From contig OZ245876.1 of assembly GCA_965229445.1 (NCBI GenBank), positions 1,922,001 through 1,986,000 of the forward strand: 64,000 nucleotides of DNA. Direction: 5' to 3'. The DNA comes from Owenweeksia sp965229445. GTDB taxonomy: Bacteria > Bacteroidota > Bacteroidia > Flavobacteriales > Schleiferiaceae. Positions 27,857 through 36,914 of this stretch are shown piece after piece. Numbering within the stretch: position 1 is the first letter of the stretch; each line of letters begins with the position of its first letter. The notes under the pieces are model-generated. The model did no database searches. It saw only the letters and a list, made by a program, of their open reading frames with translations, and had not been told where the DNA came from. Position numbers and translations under genes: made by a program.

Positions 27857-29390
27857 AGAGGTTCTGTGAAAGGCAATGGGCATTGCGGGAAATGTCACAT
27901 TGAGCAGCGTTGAAATGAACTTTTCCCGGTTCAGAAGGCGGTAAACTTATTGCGTTGAATGCGGTATACCTCTCATGGATAATCCATCGCATGGTCAGAT
28001 AAATCACATCGGCCCATTGACCACATTCGACATCACGTAAAATGTGACAAGTTCGTCACCTGTCTTTGATCTTTGGTTCTCCTGCCTTCCTTTTCCATTG
28101 ATGAAAAGGAAGCAAAAATCTAGGGCATTTTAAGAAAGCTTTGCTGCGCAAACCGCGGTCAAAGCTGGGCTTCATGCTCCTTCAGCCTTCGGCTGACGCA
28201 ATTCCGCCTGCTTTGCCGCTGGTTTTGAAAAATGCCCGGTTTTACTCTGAGGTTACCACGTAAAACGTGGCTAGCGCACGACTCATATGGTTCAACTCGT
28301 AGAACCTCAGAAGTCCTGTGAAATCTAATGGGTAAGGCAGGAAATGTCACATTGAGCTGCGTTGAAATGGACTTTTCCCGGTTCAGAAGGCGGTAAACTT
28401 ATTGCGTTGAATGCGGTATACCTCTCATGGATAATCCATCGCATGGTCAGATAAATCACATCGGCCCATTGACCACATTCGACATCACGTAAAACGTGAC
28501 AAGTCCGTCACCTGTCTTTTATCTTTGGTTCTCCTGCCTTCCTTTTCCATTGATGAAAAGGAAGCAAAAATCTAGGGCATTTTAAGAAAGCTTTGCTGCG
28601 CAAACCGCGGTCAAAGCTGGGCTTCATGCTCCTTCAGCCTTCGGCTGACGCAATTCCGCCTGCTTTGCCGCTGGTTTTGAAAAATGCCCGGTTTTACTCT
28701 GAGGTTACCACGTAAAACGTGGCTAGCGCACGACTCATTTGGTCCAATACTTAGAACGTGAGAGGTTCTGTGAAAGGCAATGGGCATTGCGGGAAATGTC
28801 ACATTGAGCTGCGTTGAAATGGACTTTTCCCGGTTCAGAAGGCGGTAAACTTATTGCGTTGAATGCGGTATACCTCTCATGGATAATCCATCGCATGGTC
28901 AGATAAATCACATCGGCCCATTGACCACATTCGACATCACGTAAAACGTGACAAGTCCGTCACCTGTCTTTAATCTTTGGTTCTCCTGCCTTCCTTTTCC
29001 ATTGATGAAAAGGAAGCAAAAATCTAGGGCATTTTAAGAAAGCTTTGCTGCGCAAACCGCGGTCAAAGCTGGGCTTCATGCTCCTTCAGCCTTCGGCTGA
29101 CGCAATTCCGCCTGCTTTGCCGCTGGTTTTGAAAAATGCCCGGTTTTACTCTGAGGTTACCACGTAAAACGTGGCAAGCACACGACTCACTTGGTTCAAT
29201 AATTAGAACGTGAGAGGTTCTGTGAAAGGCAATGGGCATTGCGGGAAATGTCACATTGAGCTGCGTCGAAATGGACTTTTCCTGTTTAGAAAGAGGTATG
29301 CTATTTACGTGGAATACAGTAAACCTGTCAAGGGCTAGCCATCACATTGTCACATGAACCACATTTATCACCGTGTAAAACGTGACGTGC
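27857..29390. repeat. 452-bp tandem repeat array with hairpins
   Basis: The sequence GGAAATGTCACATTGAG recurs at 27888, 28340, 28792 and 29244, exactly 452 bases apart, giving three full units and a degenerate fourth that fades by about 29390. The units differ at only a few positions. Each holds perfect short hairpins: CTTCCTTTTC with GAAAAGGAAG, CAGCC-ttc-GGCTG, CCACGT-aaa-ACGTGG and TCACGT-aaa-ACGTGA. A core of about 310 bases is repeated in reverse orientation at 40.15-40.81 kb. The 63-residue ORF carried in each unit on the minus strand is not considered a gene. Confidence 0.92.
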
Positions 29391-29407
29391 CTTCCACTTT
29401 TAGTTCT

Positions 29408-29560
29408 TGGCTTCGATACGTCCGCCTGTGGCGAACACTCAGCCTGACAAACACTCCGGCATGAGGCGAACACTCCCTCCTGCGGAGGACAGGCAGTCTG
29501 ACAAACACTCCGGCATGAGGCGAACACTCCCTCCTGCGGAGGACAGGCAGCCTGACGGAA
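29408..29560. repeat. Short tandem repeat related to the 119-bp repeat
   Basis: The start GGCTTCGATACGTCCGCCTG and the segment CACTCCCTCCTGCGGAGGAC match the 6.3-kb repeat. Here a 54-base unit beginning ACAAACACTCCGG occurs at 29447 and 29501. A further partial copy of the lead sequence (CTGGCTTCGATACATCCGCC) is near 29665. The block joins the end of the 452-bp array, so two repeat families are adjacent. Confidence 0.8.
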
Positions 29561-29717
29561 GCTCCCTTCCAAGCCTGTGCATTGATTTGGGCACTTAGCT
29601 CTTATTTATCACTCATCATTAATCGCTAATTATTTTCCATCCGCTATGCCTTTTTCCTTATTCCCTGGCTTCGATACATCCGCCTTCGGGGACCCCTTCC
29701 GTGTGAGATGGACAGAC

Positions 29718-30446
29718 CTAACTCTTAGCTCTTACTTTCCTAACCCTAATATTCACTGCTTCTACCGCCAGAGAGAAGGCTACCGCGAAGTAGATATAGC
29801 CTTTGCTGATATGCTGGTGTAAACCATCGGCAATCAATACAAATCCAATTAGAATCAAAAAGGCCAAGGCCAGCACTTGTAAGGTGGGGTGCTTTTCAAT
29901 AAATGAAGCAATTCTACTCGCAAAAATCAACATCACCACTAAAGAAATGACAACCGCCAGAATCATAATTAATATTTCCTCTGTCATACCGATGGCAGTT
30001 AATATGGAATCGAATGAAAAAACCACATCCAACAGAGCGATCTGAATGATAATGGAATTAAAGCTTTTAGTGGCCTTCTTGCTCATTTTATTCTTGTCTG
30101 CCTCACTGCCCTTTTGATCTACCTTGTGATGGATTTCACTGGTACTCTTGCCAATGAGGAATAGTCCCCCAGCCAACAACACTAAATCCCGACCGGTAGC
30201 AGTAAAATTAAAAATGCTAAAAATGGGTTGGGTGAATCCGATAATCCATGTAATGCCAAAGAGCATGACTAACCTCAGCAGCAAAGCGGCAACAATACCG
30301 GCAGTTCTGGCTGATTTTCGACGTTCTTGAGGCAATTTATTGGTGAGAATTGAAATAAAGATAATATTATCAATACCCAATACGATTTCAAGTAACGACA
30401 AGGTAAGCAGGGCAATCCAGGCTTCGGTATGCAAGAATATTTCCAT
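29718..30446 (-). CDS. TerC-family integral membrane protein
   Basis: This 242-residue protein with about seven membrane helices belongs to the TerC family. SLLEIVLGIDNIIFISIL in the first helix and ALLDVVFSFDSILTAIGM in a later one are the two related Asp-bearing repeats that mark it. Some relatives export manganese or assist metal loading of secreted enzymes, while others are linked to tellurite resistance, so the substrate is uncertain. It starts 12 bases downstream of glyA on the same strand and is likely cotranscribed. Confidence 0.9.
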   Translation of the reverse strand: MEIFLHTEAWIALLTLSLLEIVLGIDNIIFISILTNKLPQERRKSARTAGIVAALLLRLVMLFGITWIIGFTQPIFSIFNFTATGRDLVLLAGGLFLIGKSTSEIHHKVDQKGSEADKNKMSKKATKSFNSIIIQIALLDVVFSFDSILTAIGMTEEILIMILAVVISLVVMLIFASRIASFIEKHPTLQVLALAFLILIGFVLIADGLHQHISKGYIYFAVAFSLAVEAVNIRVRKVRAKS

Positions 30447-30458
30447 GGGTGAGGTCAG

Positions 30459-31748
30459 TTATGCTTGCGGAACAGAATGTGCAAATAAGGGATAGCCATT
30501 CATCATTTGGTTTACCTCTAACTTTATCTGTGCCAGGGAAGATTCATTTTCTGGGTCGCAAATTACACGATCAATCAATCCGGCAATAAGATCCATGTCT
30601 TCCTCCTTTAAACCGCGGGAAGTGATAGCCGGGGTACCGAGACGGATACCGCTGGTCACAAAAGGTGATTTATCGTCGAATGGAACCATGTTCTTATTTA
30701 CCGTGATATCCGCCATACCTAAAGCCTTCTCAGCCACTTTGCCGGTAACATTCTTGTTTCGAAGGTCAATTAACATGGAATGATTATCGGTTCCCCCGCT
30801 AATGATATCGTAGCCTTTAGCCACTAAGCTATCGGCCAGGCGAGAGGCATTCTTTTGTACTTGAAGGATGTACTGGAAGAATTCGTCTGTTAGGGCTTCA
30901 CCGAAGGCAACGGCCTTTGCGGCTATGACATGCTCCAGAGGTCCCCCCTGTGTACCGGGGAATACCGCGGCATTCAGCAACTGGCTCATCATTTTTACTG
31001 AACCTTTAGGAGTTGTCAACCCCCATGGATTTTCAAAGTCTTTTCCCATTAGGATTATACCTCCCCTTGGTCCTCTAAGCGTTTTGTGCGTAGTAGAGGT
31101 AACTATATGGCAATGCGGCACCGGATCGCTTAAAATGCCCCGGGCAATTAATCCTGCGGGATGCGAGATATCCGCCATCAGCAAAGCCCCCACCTTATCA
31201 GCTATCTCTCGGAAACGGGCAAAATCCAGGTCTCTGGAATAGGCAGAATACCCACAGATGAGCATTTTAGGCTGTTCCTCAATTGCCTGAGCTTCCAACT
31301 TATCGTAATCTATTACTCCCGTATCCTTTTCTACACCATAAAAAACCGGATGGTATAACTTGCCACTAAAGCTTACCGGAGAACCATGGGTTAGATGGCC
31401 ACCATGTGCCAGGTCGAAACCCATAATCTTATCGCCCGGTTGTAAACACGCCAGGTATACGGCAGCATTGGCCTGTGATCCAGAATGCGGTTGCACGTTG
31501 GCATATTCTGCGCCAAAAAGCTCCTTCGCCCTTTCAATAGCCAGCGTTTCTACCTCATCTACCACCTCACAACCGCCATAATATCTTTTTCCGGGAAATC
31601 CCTCGGCATATTTATTCGTTAGAACTGAGCCCATAGCCTCCATTACCTGCTCACTAACAAAATTTTCAGAAGCTATGAGTTCTATACCATTGATTTGCCT
31701 TGATTTTTCTCTTTCTATGAGTTCAAAGATGTCCTTGTCTCTATCCAT
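30459..31748 (-). CDS. glyA: Serine hydroxymethyltransferase
   Basis: This PLP enzyme moves a one-carbon unit from serine to tetrahydrofolate, giving glycine. The start is at the ATG at 31748 (MDRDKDIFELIEREKSRQ), where the family begins; the frame goes 31 residues further without likeness. GIELIASENFVSEQVMEAMG, the Gly-rich KRYYGGCEVVD block, PHSGSQANAAVYLA and TSTTHKTLRGPRGG (PLP lysine near residue 222) are all standard. The length is normal at 429 residues. A TATTTTTG box lies 43 bases upstream at 31799-31792. It is divergent from fahA, and terC follows it. Confidence 0.95.
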   Translation of the reverse strand: MDRDKDIFELIEREKSRQINGIELIASENFVSEQVMEAMGSVLTNKYAEGFPGKRYYGGCEVVDEVETLAIERAKELFGAEYANVQPHSGSQANAAVYLACLQPGDKIMGFDLAHGGHLTHGSPVSFSGKLYHPVFYGVEKDTGVIDYDKLEAQAIEEQPKMLICGYSAYSRDLDFARFREIADKVGALLMADISHPAGLIARGILSDPVPHCHIVTSTTHKTLRGPRGGIILMGKDFENPWGLTTPKGSVKMMSQLLNAAVFPGTQGGPLEHVIAAKAVAFGEALTDEFFQYILQVQKNASRLADSLVAKGYDIISGGTDNHSMLIDLRNKNVTGKVAEKALGMADITVNKNMVPFDDKSPFVTSGIRLGTPAITSRGLKEEDMDLIAGLIDRVICDPENESSLAQIKLEVNQMMNGYPLFAHSVPQA

Positions 31749-31807
31749 TGACAATTTATTTAGGGAGCTCTCCCAGTTTTTATAATATTGCCAAAAATAA
31801 CCATTAC
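31749..31807. promoter_or_regulatory. Divergent glyA-fahA promoter region
   Basis: Only 59 bases separate the two start codons. On the minus strand TATTTTTG at 31799-31792 is a fair -7 box for glyA. Near the centre GGGAG-ct-CTCCC (31763-31774) is an inverted repeat with a 2-base spacer, a possible operator acting on both genes. The plus-strand box TAATATTG (31783-31790) is a weaker match to the -7 consensus for fahA. Confidence 0.35.
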
Positions 31808-33082
31808 ATGCTGACAGCAAACGACCCCAATCGCAAATCATGGCTAGAGGTTAAACCTGATAGTGATTTTCCTATTCAGAACCTCCCTTTTGGTGCCTTC
31901 TTAACCAAGGATGATGTCACTACCATCGGCTCACGCATCGGCGATACAGCCATTGACCTTTCAGCTATGCATCAGCTCGGATATTTTGATGGAATTGTGC
32001 TTCCGGAAGATGTGTTTCTGCAGGACACCTTAAATGATTTTATCACACTCGGTCGCCCTACCTGGCGTGCAGTTCGCAACCGGGTTTCGGAATTATTTGA
32101 GGTGAACAACCCTGTGCTAAAGGACAATACCGAGCACTGCAACAATATCCTGCATCCGGTAGATAGCATTCAAATGATCTTGCCCGTATTTACACAAGAT
32201 TACACCGATTTCTATAGCAGTAGAGAGCATGCAGAAAATGTGGGAACCATGTTTCGCGGAAAAGAAAATGCGCTAATGCCCAATTGGTTACATCTGCCGG
32301 TAGGTTATCACGGTCGTTCATCCAGCATAATTGTTTCCGGCGAAAACATTCGTCGGCCTAAAGGGCAAACTATGCCTGAGGGAGCGGATCGTCCTGTATT
32401 TGGACCCAGCAAATTACTCGATTTTGAACTGGAAATGGCCTTCATCACCACCGATGGCAAGCCATTAGGAGAAAGAATTAAGGCAGAAGAAGCAGAGGAT
32501 TACATATTTGGGATGGTACTCTTTAATGACTGGAGCGCCCGGGACTTGCAGAAATGGGAGTATGTGCCACTCGGTCCCTTCTTGGGTAAGAACTTTGGTT
32601 CTTCTATTTCACCATGGGTAGTAACATTAGACGCTCTGGAGCCTTATCGCAAGGCCAGTCCCGTGCAAGATCCGGAACCTTTGGATTATTTGAAAACCGA
32701 AGGCAAACGGACTTTTGATATTAAGCTGGAAGTGCTGATTAAGCCAGAAGGAAAGCAAGAGTCCAGTATTTCGAAATCCAATTTCAGCTATTTATACTGG
32801 AATATTTCGCAGCAACTCGCACACCATACTGTAAATGGATGCAATATAAATGCCGGAGATATGATGGCTAGCGGCACTATCAGTGGTCCGGAGCGGGCTA
32901 ACTATGGCTCTATGTTGGAGTTGAGTTGGCGAGGATCTAAAGTAGTAGAGTTGCGTGATGGTGAGGAAAGGAAGTTTATTCAGGATGGTGATACGGTAAT
33001 CATGCGTGGCTTTTGCGATAACGGTCAGGTGCGATTGGGTTTTGGTGAAGTGAGCTCCAAGGTTCTTCCGGCTCTGCCCTAA
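31808..33082 (+). CDS. fahA: Fumarylacetoacetase
   Basis: The enzyme splits fumarylacetoacetate to fumarate and acetoacetate, the last step of tyrosine breakdown. The start at 31808 avoids the extra 20 residues that would read across the promoter. The N-terminal domain is followed by the catalytic beta-roll with PVGYHGRSSSIIVSG, LDFELEMAFITTDG (metal-binding acidic residues), FNDWSARDLQKWEYVPLGPF and NINAGDMMASGTISGPE. The length of 424 residues is normal. The earlier genes of the pathway (hpd, hmgA) are not in the window. Confidence 0.93.
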   Translation: MLTANDPNRKSWLEVKPDSDFPIQNLPFGAFLTKDDVTTIGSRIGDTAIDLSAMHQLGYFDGIVLPEDVFLQDTLNDFITLGRPTWRAVRNRVSELFEVNNPVLKDNTEHCNNILHPVDSIQMILPVFTQDYTDFYSSREHAENVGTMFRGKENALMPNWLHLPVGYHGRSSSIIVSGENIRRPKGQTMPEGADRPVFGPSKLLDFELEMAFITTDGKPLGERIKAEEAEDYIFGMVLFNDWSARDLQKWEYVPLGPFLGKNFGSSISPWVVTLDALEPYRKASPVQDPEPLDYLKTEGKRTFDIKLEVLIKPEGKQESSISKSNFSYLYWNISQQLAHHTVNGCNINAGDMMASGTISGPERANYGSMLELSWRGSKVVELRDGEERKFIQDGDTVIMRGFCDNGQVRLGFGEVSSKVLPALP

Positions 33083-33170
33083 GCCGCTTCTTTAGGACAT
33101 AGCGTTAAACATTTGCCAAAGGCTGACGATTGTCAATCATTAGCGCCACCACAAGTATTAACTTGCATAG

Positions 33171-34226
33171 ATGAATCAGAAACTTCCGCTTTCGATAAGA
33201 TTTAGCGCGGCTGGGATGAGTATAGCACTCATCATTCTGTTGATGATTTATGCCCGTGATCTGGTGGTACCATTTTGCTGGTCTCTGCTGTTGGCATTAA
33301 TCATTTTGCCTTTCACACGCTGGTTGGAACAAAGAATCAAGCATCGTGGCATCTCGGCGATCATAAGTATCTTTTTCTTAATTGCTTTTGTAGGCGGTAT
33401 AATCTATCTGCTTTCGTCTCAGGTAATTAATCTTGCCAATGAAGTGCCAGGACTGGTTAAAAAACTGAGCGCAAATTTGGAAGTTACTCGTGTATTTATC
33501 GATGAAAAACTAGGAATCCCTTACCAGGATCAGCCCAACGAACTCTCCACACGTTTTTCTGCACTGATTCAAGAGAGTTTAGGAGCTTTGGGAAAAACCC
33601 TTACCCAAACACTTAAGGCGATCGTTTTTATCGGCATCATGCCGATCTACATCTTCTTTATGCTGTACTATCGACAAAGGTTTTACAATTTTCTAATTAA
33701 GCTGTACGGCGGTAGTGGCGAGGGCAGTGTGCTGAAGCGTGTACAAAAGGCTACAGGAGTAGTACAAAAATACTTATCGGGTATGCTGTTTGTAACCTTA
33801 ATTGTGGCTGTGCTGGTACTGGTTGTATTTCTGCTACTGGGAATTAAACACGCCTTGTTTTTCGCACTTTTTGTAGCCATAATGAACCTTATACCCTACG
33901 TAGGTGTTTTCATTGCATCGGTGGTTTCTATCACATACGCGTACATTACCAAAGACAGCCTAATCTATCCAGTTCTCACCCTGGCTCTGCTATGGGGCAT
34001 TCAGTTGTTGGAAAACAATCTTATCACCCCTTATATCGTAGGCCGGCAGGTGCAATTAAATCCTCTGGCCGTTATTTTGGTGATCATCTTAGGCGGTATG
34101 ATTTGGGGTGTTTCAGGAATGGTTTTATTCATTCCTATGCTAGGGGGAATAAAGGTAATGATGGACGAAACGGAAGGGCTGGAGCCGTACGGATATTTAC
34201 TGGGAGACGAACGAAAAAAAGAATAA
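33171..34226 (+). CDS. AI-2E family transporter (UPF0118)
   Basis: This 351-residue membrane protein belongs to the AI-2E/PerM family, with two N-terminal helices (LIILLMIYARDLVVPFCW), a long soluble helical section (residues about 90-150) and several C-terminal helices including FALFVAIMNLIPYVGVFIAS and NPLAVILVIILGGMIWG, the best conserved block. Members have been called autoinducer-2 exporters, but many have sodium/proton or unknown roles. The dps gene follows 17 bases later and may share its transcript. Confidence 0.88.
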   Translation: MNQKLPLSIRFSAAGMSIALIILLMIYARDLVVPFCWSLLLALIILPFTRWLEQRIKHRGISAIISIFFLIAFVGGIIYLLSSQVINLANEVPGLVKKLSANLEVTRVFIDEKLGIPYQDQPNELSTRFSALIQESLGALGKTLTQTLKAIVFIGIMPIYIFFMLYYRQRFYNFLIKLYGGSGEGSVLKRVQKATGVVQKYLSGMLFVTLIVAVLVLVVFLLLGIKHALFFALFVAIMNLIPYVGVFIASVVSITYAYITKDSLIYPVLTLALLWGIQLLENNLITPYIVGRQVQLNPLAVILVIILGGMIWGVSGMVLFIPMLGGIKVMMDETEGLEPYGYLLGDERKKE

Positions 34227-34243
34227 TCTTAATCAATAGTATA

Positions 34244-34717
34244 ATGAGTAAATTAAATAGAATAGGACTAGACAGAGAAAAGAGTAAAGAATTAGCGAAT
34301 CAACTGAACGATTTGCTGGCTAATTACTCGGTCTTTTACCAAAATACAAGAGGTTATCACTGGAATATTCAAGGTGAGAAATTCTTTATTCTGCATGAAA
34401 AGTTTGAAGAGCTTTACACGGATCTCTTTAACAAGATTGATGAAATTGCTGAGCGTATTTTAACCTTGGGTCACGTGCCAGAGCATCGTGCCTCTTCTTA
34501 TTTAACCACCACCAAGGTATCCGAAAGTTCGGAAGTTTCCGATGCAAGGAACTGTGTGCAAGGCATTTTAGACAGCTTTGAAATCCTTATTGCCAAGCAA
34601 AGGGAATTACTGGATTTGTCGGGTGAAATAGGCGATGAAGGTACAAACGCTATGATGAGCGATTATATCCGTGAACAAGAAAAGCTGGTGTGGATGTATT
34701 CTGCATTCATGGGTTAA
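34244..34717 (+). CDS. dps: Dps-family DNA-protection/ferritin-like protein
   Basis: The 157-residue protein forms four helices of the ferritin fold. NTRGYHWNIQGEKFFILHEKFEELY contains the His, Asp/Glu cluster of the Dps ferroxidase site at the subunit interface, and AERILTLGHVPEHRASSYL and SDYIREQEKLVWMYSAFM complete the usual pattern. Dps shells store iron and protect DNA from hydrogen peroxide. The start at 34244 is the family start; the long upstream frame overlaps the transporter gene and is not used. Confidence 0.92.
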   Translation: MSKLNRIGLDREKSKELANQLNDLLANYSVFYQNTRGYHWNIQGEKFFILHEKFEELYTDLFNKIDEIAERILTLGHVPEHRASSYLTTTKVSESSEVSDARNCVQGILDSFEILIAKQRELLDLSGEIGDEGTNAMMSDYIREQEKLVWMYSAFMG

Positions 34718-34730
34718 AGGCGAGTAGCTC

Positions 34731-34922
34731 TTAACTTGAGGAGGATCTTTTATTCTTCCTTACATTATACCATATAAGATAGCCAACTGCCGGAATGGCA
34801 AGGATTACCTTGGCCACTTCGGTAAGTGTTCCGGCCAAAAACTTGTCCTGATCAAAGGTCATAATCACAAAAAAGGCAAGAATTCCAGCAAAGAGTAGTT
34901 TATAGTTTGTATCCTTCTCCAT
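34731..34922 (-). CDS. Small two-helix membrane protein
   Basis: From the Met at 34922 (or the adjacent one at 34925) the protein has 63 residues with two hydrophobic segments (LLFAGILAFFVIMTF and VAKVILAIPAVGYLIWY) and a basic tail. It is likely an inner-membrane peptide of unknown role. The frame extends upstream to 34991, but that extension reads through the start of the divergent T9SS gene. The two start codons abut. Confidence 0.5.
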   Translation of the reverse strand: MEKDTNYKLLFAGILAFFVIMTFDQDKFLAGTLTEVAKVILAIPAVGYLIWYNVRKNKRSSSS

Positions 34923-34923
34923 C

Positions 34924-35505
34924 ATGCGGTTGAAAATACTCTTTTTTACATTGCTGGTCATGCCTGTTGGGAGCTTCGCGCAGGATGGCATTCCTTATCT
35001 TGAATTCAGGCTTAGAAATTCAGGCACTGCCATTGATGTAGAGTGGACGGTAAAAGCGGGGAACACTTGTCAGGATGTAGAAGTATGGCGGGGCACTGAT
35101 TCCCTGAACCTCGAAAAGGTTTTTGTTTACGCCGGGATTTGTGGTGATAATGACTCCGCCAAATCCTACAATTACGTGGATAAGCCCCCTGTCTTAGGCA
35201 TTGAATACTATTATCAGATTGTAATTATTACCGATCGTACCAAAGTAAAAAGGATATTCAGCTATCCCAGCCAGATGCCTGAAGTATTTCCCAATCCGTC
35301 TAAGGGCGAGGTGAGAATTGTGAGAGTCCCGGAAGTCAGTTATAGCCATTACGAGCTATTTGATGCCAATGGCCGGTTAATTCAGAGCCTGGAAGCTCCG
35401 GAGGTGATTGAGATTCTAAGCCTGCAGAATTTCGACCCGGGAATCTATTTATTAATGTTTTATACGGCGGATGGATCACGAGTGAGTAAGCTTCTTGTAG
35501 AATAG
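34924..35505 (+). CDS. T9SS type A sorting domain protein
   Basis: The 193-residue protein has a signal peptide (residues 1-20, ending GSFAQ), a fibronectin type III-like domain (WTVKAGNTCQDVEVWRGTDS, DKPPVLGIEYYYQIVI) and a C-terminal sorting domain (PEVFPNPSKGEVRIV, YELFDANGRLIQSLE, FDPGIYLLMFYTAD). It is expected at the cell surface. It is small for the class. Its start is two bases from that of the minus-strand membrane gene. Confidence 0.78.
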   Translation: MRLKILFFTLLVMPVGSFAQDGIPYLEFRLRNSGTAIDVEWTVKAGNTCQDVEVWRGTDSLNLEKVFVYAGICGDNDSAKSYNYVDKPPVLGIEYYYQIVIITDRTKVKRIFSYPSQMPEVFPNPSKGEVRIVRVPEVSYSHYELFDANGRLIQSLEAPEVIEILSLQNFDPGIYLLMFYTADGSRVSKLLVE

Positions 35506-35685
35506 TCCCCGTTATATCCGATAGCCATCAAGTCTGGCTGCCTAAGGCTTTGCTGCCTACCTCACTTTGCTTGGTGATTTAGGGTTAACATAATCTCCAG
35601 GTCGAAGCAATGCCCAGATTTATCGAAAAGTAGAACCAGGATGTTGGCCCTTCCGGCTATTAATCGCGAGTTCAAGGGCTCAGTT

Positions 35686-36354
35686 TTAAAGCATATCACG
35701 CTCCTTCATCCAGATTTTCATATCGTTAAAGCATTCCGGATTTACCCCATGCCCCATCTGATATTCCTTGTATTGGTGCGATATTTTGAGTTTTTCCAGA
35801 ATACCTACCGCGGTACGGGCCCAATCTACCGGTAAAACTTCATCCTGAGTGCCGTGGCTTACAAAATAATCCAGGTGTAAAAGTTCTGACTGATTATATG
35901 CCTCAGGTACCACATCCTTTAAAATATATCCACTGAGCGCCAGCACTTTAGAAAAACCCCTTGGATCGCCCAGGCTCAAGGCATAACTCAAAATACAACC
36001 CTGACTAAATCCCATTAACCAGGTCCTATCGGGATCCGTACCGTACTTAGCGTGAATTTTAGGAATTTCAGATCTGAGCATGGCCAGACTTTTCTTTGCC
36101 TGTTCCACATCACTCATTCTTCCTCTACCCAGTTGTGTAAAGTCAATTTCATACCAGGCAAAGCCTCCCCAATCCAGAGCCACTGGAGCTCTCAGACTTA
36201 CCACCAATGCTTTAGTATTTAACATAGACGCCATGGAAAATAAATCACTCTCATTGCTGCCATAGCCGTGGAGCATCAGCAGCAAGGGTGGCTTCTCCCT
36301 CTTGGATTCAGGATGTAAAACCTTATGCACCAATTGAATATCCTCAGAAAGCAT
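35686..36354 (-). CDS. Alpha/beta hydrolase of the carboxylesterase/phospholipase family
   Basis: This cytoplasmic enzyme of 222 residues has the nucleophile elbow GFSQG, with the catalytic Ser near residue 119, and HGTQDEVLP and MGHGVNP, which give Asp and His of the triad. LLLMLHGYGSNESDLF at the N-terminus provides the oxyanion hole. The likely activity is a carboxylesterase or lysophospholipase acting on short-chain esters. It starts within the last base of the NUDIX gene stop (TGATG), which suggests translational coupling. Confidence 0.88.
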   Translation of the reverse strand: MLSEDIQLVHKVLHPESKREKPPLLLMLHGYGSNESDLFSMASMLNTKALVVSLRAPVALDWGGFAWYEIDFTQLGRGRMSDVEQAKKSLAMLRSEIPKIHAKYGTDPDRTWLMGFSQGCILSYALSLGDPRGFSKVLALSGYILKDVVPEAYNQSELLHLDYFVSHGTQDEVLPVDWARTAVGILEKLKISHQYKEYQMGHGVNPECFNDMKIWMKERDML

Positions 36355-36896
36355 CAGCGAATCTTGTCTTTAAAATAACTTCCTATATACGTAGTTTGAG
36401 AACCATCCGTGGCTTCAATCCATTTGTTAATAGCAAAGCTGTTGCTGGAGAAGGCAATATCCTCCCAGGGAATTTCATCCGCGCCGAAAAAGGCGATTTC
36501 GGTACTTTCCGGTGTCAGATGAAAGTAATCCGACTTCATCGAAGCCATAAAGATCAGATAAACTTGCTGAGCATGGGGCAGATTATAGACACTGTGTAAA
36601 TGTCCTAATTCTACCGAGGCTCCGGTCTCTTCATATACTTCGCGCAAAGCACCCTGCTGCACCGTTTCGTCATTTTCCAGAAACCCACATGGCAGATTCC
36701 AATAGCCCTTACGAGGTTCAATGCCTCTTCTGGCCAGCATAACCTTGCCCTTATCCACAATGAGGCAACCCACCACCATACGAGGATTTTCATAGTGTAT
36801 GGTTTCACAGGCCGGACAAACATAGCGCGGAAGATGATCACCCTCCGGAATGATGTAATTTAGTTTATCACTGCCACAATTGCTACAAAAATTCAA
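36354..36896 (-). CDS. NUDIX hydrolase with N-terminal zinc ribbon
   Basis: The 180-residue protein begins with two CxxC pairs at residues 4-7 and 27-30 that form a zinc ribbon. A NUDIX domain follows, with the box G-x5-E-x7-REVYEET-G near residues 71-93. The arrangement resembles zinc-ribbon NUDIX pyrophosphatases such as the NAD and ADP-ribose group, but the SQPWPFPxS-type NADH mark is not seen, so the substrate is open. It is translationally coupled to the esterase gene. Confidence 0.86.
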   Translation of the reverse strand: MNFCSNCGSDKLNYIIPEGDHLPRYVCPACETIHYENPRMVVGCLIVDKGKVMLARRGIEPRKGYWNLPCGFLENDETVQQGALREVYEETGASVELGHLHSVYNLPHAQQVYLIFMASMKSDYFHLTPESTEIAFFGADEIPWEDIAFSSNSFAINKWIEATDGSQTTYIGSYFKDKIR

Positions 36897-36914
36897 GCTC
36901 TTCAGAATTTTCGA

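Noticed and set aside
28159..29254. Three 63-codon minus-strand ORFs in the 452-bp repeats
   Set aside because: The frame is not kept in the inverted copies at 40 kb, which end differently, and the conserved parts correspond to hairpin arms. They are translated repeats, not genes.
27857..29390. Possible CRISPR array
   Set aside because: The repeats are 452 bases long with no short regular spacers, and no cas genes are present in the window.
29342..29598. ORFs on both strands in the 54-base repeat block
   Set aside because: They are low-complexity translations of the repeat, with no start signal or family.
31748..31807. N-terminal extension of fumarylacetoacetase
   Set aside because: The added residues cover the divergent promoter and have no likeness to the family, which begins at the ATG at 31808.
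33992..34243. Long N-terminal extension of Dps
   Set aside because: It overlaps the transporter gene in another frame. The Dps family starts at the ATG at 34244.
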